DNA of 24,218 nt, taken from positions 1 through 24,218 of the forward strand of contig CAZDJK010000013.1 in the NCBI GenBank assembly GCA_964505725.1, in the 5' to 3' direction. Shown piece by piece: positions 14,413-20,852 of the stretch. The stretch comes from CAVRJC01 sp964505725 (GTDB taxonomy: Bacteria > Actinomycetota > Acidimicrobiia > IMCC26256 > DASPTH01). Position 1 is the first letter of the stretch, and the number at the start of each line of letters is the position of its first letter. Made by a program: the position numbers and the translations under genes. Under the pieces are notes generated by a model, which worked only from the letters and a program-made list of their open reading frames with translations, was not told the DNA's origin and made no database searches.

Positions 14413-16986
14413 ATGAGTACAACTCCGACCGAGAGCTCCACCGGCAAGGTGGTGCACACCCAGTTCGTGAGCCGGCCCCGGAACGACGAGCGCAGGACGC
14501 GCAAGCCGCTCCCCTGGTGGGACCGGGTGAAGATCCTGCTCGTCATCGGGCTCGTGTTCGGGCTGAGCGTCTGGAGCGCGAGCAGCGACAACCCGATCGA
14601 GCCCGTGAGCCAGGCGTTCAACGACGTCGTGCGCAGCCGCTGGTGGCTGCTCGCGCTCGGGGCGCTGGAGCTCCTGCGGCAGATCCACTACGTGATCGCG
14701 GAGCACTGGTCGGCGTACTACCTCTTCTGGAAGCGGCTCTTCGCTCGCTCCAACCGCCGCGTCGACAAGGTGAACCCGTGGACGCGCTACCGGCTCGGCC
14801 GCGTCTTCAACTGGACGCTCATCTTGATCGCGTTCGTCGCGTTCGTGGCGTGGCGCAACGACGAGACCTTCCTCAACCAGCTCGTCAACCTGCCGAGCGA
14901 CATCACCGACTTCCTGTTCGGCCCGATCACCGATCTCCCCTTCATCTTCGAGATCGGCTTCCAGCTCTTCCTCACCGTGGGCGTGTTCGCGGCGCTGTTC
15001 TGGTACATGGGGAAGGGCGGCATCGAGACCTACTACCCCGACGACGTCCAGAAACGGTTCAGCGACGTCTGGGGCCAGGACGCGGTGCTCGAGAAGATGA
15101 AGGAGAACCTCGTCTTCGTCGAGGACCCCGAGGCGATCGAGGAGAAGGGCGGTCACGTGCCTGCCGGCGTGCTGCTCTACGGGCCGCCGGGCACCGGGAA
15201 GACGCTGCTCGCCGAGGCGGTCGCGGGCGAGACCGGCAAGCCCTACGTGTTCGTGGAACCGGGCGCGTTCCTCAACATGTTCTTCGGCGTCGGCGTGTTG
15301 AAGGTCCGCTCGTTGTTCAAGAAGCTGCGCAAGCTGGCGCTCCGCTACGGCGGGGTGATCGTCTTCTTCGACGAGGCCGACGCGCTCGGCAACCGCGGGG
15401 TTCCCGCAGGCGGCGCGAGTGCACGGCTCGCCCACGACGCGTGCAACGGGTTCGGGTATCTCACCGAGACCACCCGGTCGACGCTGCTCTACGACGCGCA
15501 GGCCGCCGACCTCCCGGAGCCCTCGCGCGGGATCTGGCGGTTCATGATGCCCGGCATGCGCGGAGGCGGCGGCGACATCTCGGCGCTGCAGGCGCTCCTG
15601 GCGCAGATGTCGGGGCTCGAGAAGCCGCGGGGATTCATGAACCGCTACGTGCGGCGATTGCTCGGCATGCAGCCCAAGCCTCCGCCCAAGTACCGCATCT
15701 TCTTCATCATGGCGTCCAACATGCCCGAGTCGCTCGACGCCGCGCTGTTGCGCCCCGGCCGCCTCGACCGCAAGTACAAGGTCGGCTACCCGTCGAAGGA
15801 GGGCCGTAAGCGCACGTTCGAGGGCTACCTCTCGAGGGTGAGCAACGTCCTCACCGACGAGGACATCGACAAGCTGTCGGTGATCTCCCCTTACGCGACC
15901 GGCGCGTCGATCAAGAGCATGGTGAACGCCGCGCTCATCAACGCGATCCGCGACGGCCGCGACACGATCACCTGGCCCGACATGCTCGCCGCGAAGCACC
16001 TCGAGCAGCACGGTCTCGCCGACGACTTCGAGTACATCGAGCGTGAGCGCCACGCGGTCGCGATCCACGAGGCGTGCCATGCCATCGCGTTCGTCCGCCT
16101 CAGCCGCGGCATCACGATCGACGTCGCCACCATCGAACGGCGTGGCGACGTGGGCGGCTTCGTCGCCCCCATCCCGATCGAGGACCAGATGTTCACGTGG
16201 AAGTCGGAACGTGAGCACGACATCATGGTGTCGTTGGCCTCGCTCGCGGGCGAGCGCATGTTCTTCGAAGGTGACAGCTCGGTCGGCGTCGGCGGCGACC
16301 TCCGGTCCGCGACCACCATCGCCATGCAGATGGAGGGATTCTCGGGCATGGGCGCGTCGGTGGCCTCCCACATGGTCACCAAGGTCGGCGGCCGTCAGCA
16401 GGGTGACAGCGTCGAGACCGGGACCGACCGGATGTGGCTCGACTCCGAGTTCGGGCACCGCGTGGAGACCCGCCTCGAGCAGCTCCTGGAGCAGGTGCGC
16501 ACGTTGCTCGAACGCGACCGCGTCTGGGTCCTCGCCCTCGCCCACGCGCTCGAGCTGTACAAGACGGTGCCCGGCGAGGACGTGCTCGCGATCCTCGACG
16601 GGCGCCCGGGCCCCACCATCGACGGGCGCGCGTACCACGACCCTCGGTTCCAGGCCGAGCTCGAGGAGTACCACGCCGCCGCGCTCACGGCCCACCAGGG
16701 CGCGACGCGGGTGCCGCGTCCGTTCCCGAGGCCCGAGATGGTGGCGTTCCAGCCGCTCGCGGTCGAGCACGCGTCGCCCGGCAACGGGTACACGAACGGC
16801 GACGGGGTCGGCGACCACGCGAACGGTGACGGGGTCGGCGACCACGCGGTCGCGCACGGGTACGGCGTTGCACCCCCCGCAGGGAACGGCGCCACCACGT
16901 CCTCGTCGTCGGCGCCCGACGGCGTCAACGGTGACGGCGCCGACAAGCCCAAGGACGCCGAGAAGAAGCCGAAGAAGAAGAGCTAG
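14413..16986 (+). CDS. divergent FtsH-like AAA+ membrane metalloprotease
   Basis: 857 residues. Four hydrophobic segments (about 39-55, 77-96, 133-147, 177-199) precede an AAA ATPase and a zinc protease domain; classical FtsH has two. ATPase parts are Walker A GPPGTGKT (257-264), pore loop MFFG, Walker B VIVFFDEADA (Asp320, Glu321), and LLRPGRLDRKY with Arg447/Arg450 fingers. Protease parts are HEACH (552-556) and Asp629 in GGDLRSAT, 73 residues later as in FtsH, so the active site looks intact. About 70 extra residues (roughly 330-425) sit between Walker B and the second region of homology. The tail after about 780 is low complexity, with a duplicated NGDGVGDHA (795-812) and a lysine-rich end. 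It is likely an ATP-dependent membrane quality-control protease; substrates are unknown. It follows the lipoprotein gene after one base. Confidence 0.85.
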   Translation: MSTTPTESSTGKVVHTQFVSRPRNDERRTRKPLPWWDRVKILLVIGLVFGLSVWSASSDNPIEPVSQAFNDVVRSRWWLLALGALELLRQIHYVIAEHWSAYYLFWKRLFARSNRRVDKVNPWTRYRLGRVFNWTLILIAFVAFVAWRNDETFLNQLVNLPSDITDFLFGPITDLPFIFEIGFQLFLTVGVFAALFWYMGKGGIETYYPDDVQKRFSDVWGQDAVLEKMKENLVFVEDPEAIEEKGGHVPAGVLLYGPPGTGKTLLAEAVAGETGKPYVFVEPGAFLNMFFGVGVLKVRSLFKKLRKLALRYGGVIVFFDEADALGNRGVPAGGASARLAHDACNGFGYLTETTRSTLLYDAQAADLPEPSRGIWRFMMPGMRGGGGDISALQALLAQMSGLEKPRGFMNRYVRRLLGMQPKPPPKYRIFFIMASNMPESLDAALLRPGRLDRKYKVGYPSKEGRKRTFEGYLSRVSNVLTDEDIDKLSVISPYATGASIKSMVNAALINAIRDGRDTITWPDMLAAKHLEQHGLADDFEYIERERHAVAIHEACHAIAFVRLSRGITIDVATIERRGDVGGFVAPIPIEDQMFTWKSEREHDIMVSLASLAGERMFFEGDSSVGVGGDLRSATTIAMQMEGFSGMGASVASHMVTKVGGRQQGDSVETGTDRMWLDSEFGHRVETRLEQLLEQVRTLLERDRVWVLALAHALELYKTVPGEDVLAILDGRPGPTIDGRAYHDPRFQAELEEYHAAALTAHQGATRVPRPFPRPEMVAFQPLAVEHASPGNGYTNGDGVGDHANGDGVGDHAVAHGYGVAPPAGNGATTSSSSAPDGVNGDGADKPKDAEKKPKKKS
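16795..16848 (+). repeat. 27-bp tandem duplication in the FtsH-like C-tail
   Basis: Two adjacent 27-base units (16795-16821 and 16822-16848) differ at one base and encode NGDGVGDHA twice. The unit is a multiple of three, so copy changes keep the frame. The surrounding tail is Gly/Asn/His-rich and probably unstructured. Confidence 0.93.
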
Positions 16987-17555
16987 TACTCATCGAGGTG
17001 CAGCATGCGCTGCATCTCGACGACGTCGAGCCACCGTCCGAACTTCCGGCCGACCTCGCGTTCGGTGCCCACGATCTCGAAGCCGCACGCCTCGTGCAGG
17101 CGGATCGACGCGTCGTTGCCGCCCGCGATCCGCGCGATCACGCTGTGGAAGCCGTGGAGCCGCGCGAGGCGGATCAGCTCGTCGAGCACGCGACGTCCGA
17201 TCCCGACGCCGTGGTGACCCGGGAGCAGGTACACGGAGTCCTCCACCGTCGGCGCGTAGGCGGCCCGCGGCTTGAACGGCGACAGCGAGCCGAATCCCAC
17301 CACCGCGTCGCCGACGACCGCGACCACCGCGGGATGGCCTCCCGAGTGCTCGTCGATCCAGACCACCTGCTCGTCGAGCGTGCGCGGCACCAGGTCGAAG
17401 AGGGCCGTCGACTGGGTGACGTAGTGGTTGTAGATCGCGCGGATCCCAGCGGCGTCGCGCCGCTCGGCGAGGCGGATCACGACATCACCTGGCGCAGGAT
17501 CGCCTGCCGCAGGATCGCCTGCCGCCGGGTCGCCTGCCGCCGGGTCGCCTGCCAT
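16983..17555 (-). CDS. GNAT N-acetyltransferase, phosphinothricin-acetyltransferase-like
   Basis: GNAT-fold acetyltransferase of the PAT/Bar-like subgroup, 190 residues from ATG 17555. Acetyl-CoA loop HHGVGIGRRVL, then GFHSVIARIAGGNDASIRLHEACGF and GRKFGRWLDVVEMQ, match the family; the physiological acceptor is unknown, and many members acetylate methionine analogues rather than phosphinothricin. The fold begins at VVIRLAERRDAAGIRAIYNHYV; everything before it is a four-fold AGDPA repeat. GTG at 17480, preceded by AGGTGAT, may be the true start (165 residues), which would leave the repeat untranslated. Its TAG stop shares the palindrome CTAG with the convergent FtsH-like gene. Confidence 0.85.
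   Translation of the reverse strand: MAGDPAAGDPAAGDPAAGDPAPGDVVIRLAERRDAAGIRAIYNHYVTQSTALFDLVPRTLDEQVVWIDEHSGGHPAVVAVVGDAVVGFGSLSPFKPRAAYAPTVEDSVYLLPGHHGVGIGRRVLDELIRLARLHGFHSVIARIAGGNDASIRLHEACGFEIVGTEREVGRKFGRWLDVVEMQRMLHLDEY
17494..17553 (-). repeat. four tandem 15-bp units at the GNAT gene start
   Basis: Four 15-base units in two near-identical pairs (17494-17508, 17509-17523; 17524-17538, 17539-17553). On the minus strand they encode AGDPA repeats. In-frame and slippage-prone; located between two candidate start codons of the acetyltransferase gene. Confidence 0.92.
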
Positions 17556-17703
17556 CGCCCGGCGACCGTAGCCCGTTGGCTTTCCTTCCCGTACCGCCGC
17601 GCCGCGGTGGCCGCCGTCCCTGGTGTCGCGGCGGTCGAGGACGACCTCACCCACGAGGCACGCACCGAGTGACGCAACCGCGAGGAGAGACCGGACCCCG
17701 CAT

Positions 17704-17712
17704 TGCTATCCT
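17704..17712 (+). promoter_or_regulatory. extended -10 promoter of tRNA-Thr
   Basis: TGCTATCCT is an extended -10 (TG, one base, TATCCT) ending ten bases before the mature tRNA, the same spacing as for tRNA-Tyr. No -35 hexamer is recognisable. Confidence 0.55.
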
Positions 17713-17722
17713 CGCGTGCTCC

Positions 17723-17795
17723 GCCCCCTTAGCTCAGTCGGCAGAGCACTTCCATGGTAAGGAAGGGGTCTACGGTTCAAGTCCGTAAGGGGGCT
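17723..17795 (+). tRNA. tRNA-Thr (anticodon GGT)
   Basis: Acceptor GCCCCCT pairs with AGGGGGC; discriminator T; CCA not encoded. Anticodon stem CTTCC/GGAAG with loop ATGGTAA gives GGT at 17756-17758. D-arm AGCTCAGTCGGCAGAGC and T-arm TACGG-TTCAAGT-CCGTA are canonical. It probably heads the transcript with tRNA-Met and rpmG. Confidence 0.96.
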
Positions 17796-17817
17796 CGCGC
17801 ATGCGAGGGCAATGTCA

Positions 17818-17890
17818 GGCGGTGTAGCTCAGTTGGCAGAGCACGCGGCTCATAATCGCGGCGTCGCGGGTTCGAGTCCCGCCACCGCTA
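17818..17890 (+). tRNA. tRNA-Met (anticodon CAT), elongator type
   Basis: Acceptor GGCGGTG pairs with CACCGCT (outermost pair is a G-T wobble); discriminator A; CCA not encoded. Anticodon loop CTCATAA gives CAT at 17851-17853. The 5' GGCGGTGTAGCTCAG and the lack of the three consecutive G-C anticodon-stem pairs typical of initiators favour elongator Met; tRNA-Ile2 is less likely. It lies 22 bases after tRNA-Thr and 26 before rpmG. Confidence 0.94.
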
Positions 17891-17916
17891 CGACCGGACC
17901 GGCGGAGGAGTGAGAG

Positions 17917-18078
17917 ATGGCGAGCGACAAGCGGGTCAAGGTGACCCTCGCTTGCGAGGTGTGCAAGCGGCGCAACTACATCACGGTCAAGAACAAGACC
18001 AACGACCGTGAGCGCATCGAGATGCGGAAGTACTGCCGGTTCGACCGCAAGCACACCCTCCACCGGGAGACCCGCTGA
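17917..18078 (+). CDS. rpmG: 50S ribosomal protein L33
   Basis: Ribosomal protein L33 of the large subunit, 53 residues, starting at ATG 17917 with GGAGGAG upstream. The zinc-ribbon front half LACEVCKRRNYIT has Cys13 and Cys16, and the back half has Cys40 in KYCRFDRKHTLH; the usual fourth cysteine is Asp43. The site is therefore Cys3-Asp, which may still bind zinc weakly or may be a partly zinc-independent form. Placement after tRNA-Thr and tRNA-Met is typical for Actinomycetota. Confidence 0.96.
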   Translation: MASDKRVKVTLACEVCKRRNYITVKNKTNDRERIEMRKYCRFDRKHTLHRETR

Positions 18079-18121
18079 CCTGCGGTTCTGCGTAACGTTC
18101 CGGGCCCGCCGGGAGTCGTAG

Positions 18122-18727
18122 TTGTCCACGAACGAACTGCCGCGGGAACGCACGGAGCTCGATCGGCTGGTGGTCGCCGCCCAGGGCGGCGATCGGCCCG
18201 CCTTCGACGAGCTGGTCCGCCGGACCTACGTCGACACCTACACGCTCGCGATGCGCCTCACGGCCGACGAGGAGGACGCACGCGACGTGGTGCAGGAGGC
18301 CTACCTCCGAGCCTGGAAGGGGCTGGGGCGCTTCCGCGGCGACGCGCAATTCAGCACCTGGATGTACCGGATCACCGCCAACGTCGCCTACACCGCGGTC
18401 AAGCGACGTCGGCGCCACCGGACCGCCCCGCTCGTCGAGGTCGAAGACGTGATCGAGCTCCGGGTCGAAGCCCAGCCCGAGCAGGCGGCGGAAACCCAGG
18501 CGCTGCTCGCCCGGCTGGCGGGCGCGCTCGACGAGCTCCCGCCGAAGCTGCGGGTCCTCGTGGTCCTGAAGGACGTGTACGGCCTGTCGCACGAGGAGAT
18601 CGCCGACGAGCTCGGCATCTCGGTCGCGGCGGCCAAGGTCCGCCTCCACCGCGGGCGCAAGAAGCTGCGCGACGTCCTCTACGGCGAAGAGCGCGGCAAC
18701 GACAAGGAGCTGGCCGATGCAATGTGA
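18122..18727 (+). CDS. ECF-type RNA polymerase sigma factor
   Basis: Extracytoplasmic-function sigma factor, 201 residues. Region 2 (about 26-98) contains DARDVVQEAYLRAWKGLGRF and FSTWMYRITANVAYTAVKRR, for core and -10 recognition. Region 4 (about 131-187) contains LDELPPKLRVLVVLKDVYGLS and the helix-turn-helix HEEIADELGISVAAAKVRLHRGRKKL, for -35 recognition. TTG 18122 is chosen because GGGAG lies six bases upstream and the protein begins just before the fold. Its last 11 bases overlap the anti-sigma gene, the usual arrangement for a coupled pair. It responds to an unknown signal. Its position between rpmG and tRNA-Trp is unusual. Confidence 0.92.
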   Translation: MSTNELPRERTELDRLVVAAQGGDRPAFDELVRRTYVDTYTLAMRLTADEEDARDVVQEAYLRAWKGLGRFRGDAQFSTWMYRITANVAYTAVKRRRRHRTAPLVEVEDVIELRVEAQPEQAAETQALLARLAGALDELPPKLRVLVVLKDVYGLSHEEIADELGISVAAAKVRLHRGRKKLRDVLYGEERGNDKELADAM

Positions 18728-19085
18728 CGAGGTCGCCCGGCGGCTGCCCACCGCGGTCGAGGGCAACGTGCCGGTCGAGCTGTGGATGCAGCGGCACATC
18801 GAGTCGTGTCTCCGGTGCCAGGCCGAGCTCGCCCGCTACCGGCGGATGCTCCGCGGGCTCCAGCTCCTGCGCACCCGCTACCTCGAGCCGGCGCCGGGCG
18901 TGCTGGCCGCCACCCTCGCCGCCATCGAGGCGGCCGGCGAGCGCCAGGCCGTGCACTCGGCCCTCACCGGCCGGCGCCTCGCGTACGTCGGCGCGATCGG
19001 CGGCGCCGCGCTGGCGGCGTCCGCGACCGCCGCCGCGGTGCTCGTCCACCGCGCCCGTCGCCGGGCGGTGCCGGCCGCCGGCTGA
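18717..19085 (+). CDS. zinc-binding anti-sigma factor with one TM helix
   Basis: 122 residues. The N-terminus carries the zinc-binding anti-sigma signature HIESCLRCQ (His27, Cys31, Cys34) plus Cys3, as in redox-sensing or membrane-bound zf-HC2 regulators that hold ECF sigma factors inactive. A single hydrophobic helix lies at about residues 89-110, followed by a short basic tail (HRARRR), so there is almost no extracytoplasmic sensor domain. It overlaps the sigma gene by 11 bases and presumably inhibits that factor. Release could be by zinc-thiol oxidation or proteolysis; the sequence does not decide. Confidence 0.88.
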   Translation: MQCDEVARRLPTAVEGNVPVELWMQRHIESCLRCQAELARYRRMLRGLQLLRTRYLEPAPGVLAATLAAIEAAGERQAVHSALTGRRLAYVGAIGGAALAASATAAAVLVHRARRRAVPAAG

Positions 19086-19130
19086 GCGGAGCGCGTCGCG
19101 CGCACCGCCTCGGGGCGCGAGGAGCCACAC

Positions 19131-19139
19131 TGCTACTCT
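19131..19139 (+). promoter_or_regulatory. extended -10 promoter of tRNA-Trp/secE
   Basis: TGCTACTCT is an extended -10 (TG, one base, TACTCT), 27 bases before the mature tRNA-Trp. It could drive tRNA-Trp, secE and nusG together. No -35 hexamer is evident. Confidence 0.5.
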
Positions 19140-19140
19140 G

Positions 19141-19171
19141 GCCCTCCGGGCCCCAACGCGCCCCGGAGGGC
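19141..19171 (+). promoter_or_regulatory. inverted repeat pairing the tRNA-Trp leader with its 5' end
   Basis: GCCCTCCGGG (19141-19150) is the exact reverse complement of CCCGGAGGGC (19162-19171), separated by 11 bases. The right arm includes the first five bases of tRNA-Trp, so the leader could compete with acceptor-stem formation. Confidence 0.6.
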
Positions 19172-19242
19172 AGTAGCTCAATTGGTAGAGCACCGGTCTC
19201 CAAAACCGGCGGTTGGGGGTTCGAGTCCCTCCTGCCCTGCCA
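19167..19242 (+). tRNA. tRNA-Trp (anticodon CCA), CCA encoded
   Basis: Acceptor AGGGCAG pairs with CTGCCCT, discriminator G, encoded CCA. Anticodon stem CCGGT/ACCGG with loop CTCCAAA gives anticodon CCA at 19200-19202. D-arm and T-arm (GGGGG-TTCGAGT-CCCTC) are canonical. Located upstream of secE, the common actinobacterial arrangement. Confidence 0.97.
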
Positions 19243-19285
19243 GAGAACAACGACCCGCAAGCGATCTGATGGCGAGGCGCCTCCC

Positions 19286-19573
19286 GTGGCAATGAACCGA
19301 CAGACGAAGCGCCTGATGCAGCGCCAGGGTGCCGACAAGCCCAAGGCGCCGGAGCGCCGCGCCGCGCCGGTCGCCGCCCCCGCTCGCGAGCGCACCCGAC
19401 CCCGTCAGTACCTCGAAGAGGTGCGGGCGGAGATGCGCAAGGTCGCGTGGCCGACCCGCAAGGAGGTCATCAACTCGACCATCATCGTGCTGATCGCGGT
19501 CGTGGTGATGACATCGCTCATCTTCCTGTTCGACTACGCGTCGTCCAAGTTCGTGCTCTTCCTCTTCGACTGA
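19286..19573 (+). CDS. secE: preprotein translocase subunit SecE
   Basis: SecE, the small essential subunit that clamps SecY in the membrane. 95 residues: a basic, alanine/proline-rich N-terminal part, the conserved amphipathic segment YLEEVRAEMRKVAWPTRKEV, then one transmembrane helix (STIIVLIAVVVMTSLIFLF). GTG 19286 is favoured because GAGG lies eight bases upstream; ATG 19292, two codons later, is nearly as plausible. The open frame further upstream crosses tRNA-Trp and is not coding. nusG follows after eight bases. Confidence 0.94.
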   Translation: MAMNRQTKRLMQRQGADKPKAPERRAAPVAAPARERTRPRQYLEEVRAEMRKVAWPTRKEVINSTIIVLIAVVVMTSLIFLFDYASSKFVLFLFD

Positions 19574-19581
19574 CGCGCGCC

Positions 19582-20415
19582 GTGGACGACATCGAACGCT
19601 CGGACGACGAGTTCTCCCTGCCGGCGTGGGCCAACGTCCCGTCGAGCAGCGACGCGGACGACGCCGACCGCGACCAGGGTGACGAGGACGCCGCCGACGA
19701 GATCTTCCGGGACGCGTTCGTCGAGGAGACGCGCGAGGCCGACGTCACCGACCTTGCGGGCGCGGAGCTGCTCGAGGTGGTCGAGCTCGACGGCGACGGC
19801 GACGTGCTCGTCGAGGTGCTCGAGGGCGACGAGGGCGACGAGGAGTCGGCGGCGTCCGAGCCGAGCCCGTACGACCGGCCCGGCGGCTGGTTCGTCGTGC
19901 ACACCTATGCCGGCTACGAGAACAAGGTGAAGCAGAACCTCGCGAGCCGGGTGCGATCGATGAACGTCGAAGAGCGGATCTTCGAGGTCGTCATCCCGAT
20001 GGAGGACGTCATCGAGTTCAAGGGTGGCCGCAAGGTCGTCGCCCAGAAGAAGCTCTTCCCCGGCTACCTGTACGTGCGCATGGACCTCGACGACGACTCG
20101 TGGTACGTCGTGCGCAACACCCCGGGCGTCACCGGCTTCGTCGGCAACGGTGCCCGTCCCACCCCGCTGTCCCGCAAGGAGGTCGAGGGCGTGCTCGGGG
20201 TGGGCAAGGAGGAGCCGGGCGTCGAGAAGAAGGTCCGCCCGCGTCTCGACTTCGAGGTCGGCGAGCAGGTGCGGGTCATCACGGGACCGTTCGCCGACTT
20301 CAACGGCGTCATCTCCGACATCGACATCGCCCGTTCCAAGCTGACCGTCCTCGTGAACATCTTCGGTCGCGAGACCCCCGTCGAGCTCGAGCTCGGCCAA
20401 GTGGCAAAGCTGTAG
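19582..20415 (+). CDS. nusG: transcription termination/antitermination factor NusG
   Basis: NusG binds RNA polymerase and links it to Rho or the ribosome. 277 residues. The NGN domain starts near residue 102 (GWFVVHTYAGYENKVKQNL) and includes QKKLFPGYLYVRM and NTPGVTGFVG; the KOW domain is at about 225-277 (VGEQVRVITGPFADFNGVI). The first hundred residues are an acidic extension (runs such as DADDADRDQGDEDAADE), also seen in actinobacterial NusG proteins. GTG 19582 is the only start right after secE that opens this frame; it lacks a clear ribosome binding site, consistent with coupling to secE. Confidence 0.95.
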   Translation: MDDIERSDDEFSLPAWANVPSSSDADDADRDQGDEDAADEIFRDAFVEETREADVTDLAGAELLEVVELDGDGDVLVEVLEGDEGDEESAASEPSPYDRPGGWFVVHTYAGYENKVKQNLASRVRSMNVEERIFEVVIPMEDVIEFKGGRKVVAQKKLFPGYLYVRMDLDDDSWYVVRNTPGVTGFVGNGARPTPLSRKEVEGVLGVGKEEPGVEKKVRPRLDFEVGEQVRVITGPFADFNGVISDIDIARSKLTVLVNIFGRETPVELELGQVAKL

Positions 20416-20420
20416 GAGAC

Positions 20421-20849
20421 ATGGCAAAGAAGCGACTGGCAGCAGTGGTGAAGATCCAGATCCAGGCCGGGCAGGCGACGCCGGCCCCGCCCGTGGGCAC
20501 CGCGCTCGGCCCGCACGGCGTCAACATCATGGACTTCTGCAAGGCGTACAACGCGGCGACCGAGAACCAGCGGGGCCTCGTGATCCCGGCGGAGATCTCG
20601 ATCTTCGAGGACCGTTCGTTCACCTTCGTCACCAAGACGCCGCCCACCCCGTTCCTCCTCCGCCAGGCGGCGGGGATAGAAAAGGGTGCGCAGAACCCCC
20701 GTACCGACAAGGCGGGCACGGTGACCCGCGACCAGGTGCGCCAGATCGCGGAGACGAAGATGCCTGATCTCAATGCGATCGACATCGACGGCGCGATGGC
20801 ACAGGTGGCCGGTACCGCCCGCTCGATGGGCATCCACATCCAGGAGTAA
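20421..20849 (+). CDS. rplK: 50S ribosomal protein L11
   Basis: L11, part of the GTPase-associated centre of the 50S subunit, 142 residues. Begins MAKKRLAAVVKIQIQAGQAT, with the proline-rich switch PAPPVGTALGPHGVNIMDFC and C-terminal 23S rRNA-binding domain (TVTRDQVRQIAETKMPDLNA). AGGAG at 20414-20418 overlaps the nusG stop. rplA follows after three bases. Confidence 0.97.
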   Translation: MAKKRLAAVVKIQIQAGQATPAPPVGTALGPHGVNIMDFCKAYNAATENQRGLVIPAEISIFEDRSFTFVTKTPPTPFLLRQAAGIEKGAQNPRTDKAGTVTRDQVRQIAETKMPDLNAIDIDGAMAQVAGTARSMGIHIQE

Positions 20850-20852
20850 CCC

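Noticed and set aside
17494..17553. CRISPR-like repeat array
   Set aside because: Units are directly adjacent 15-mers with no spacers; a simple coding tandem repeat.
17818..17890. Initiator tRNA-fMet or tRNA-Ile2
   Set aside because: Lacks the initiator's G-C anticodon-stem run, and its 5' sequence matches the usual actinobacterial elongator Met; Ile2 not excluded completely.
18079..18121. Autoregulated ECF promoter upstream of the sigma gene
   Set aside because: An AAC and a CGTA are present, but the spacing (about 20 bases) does not fit the usual ECF promoter, and the gap is only 43 bases.
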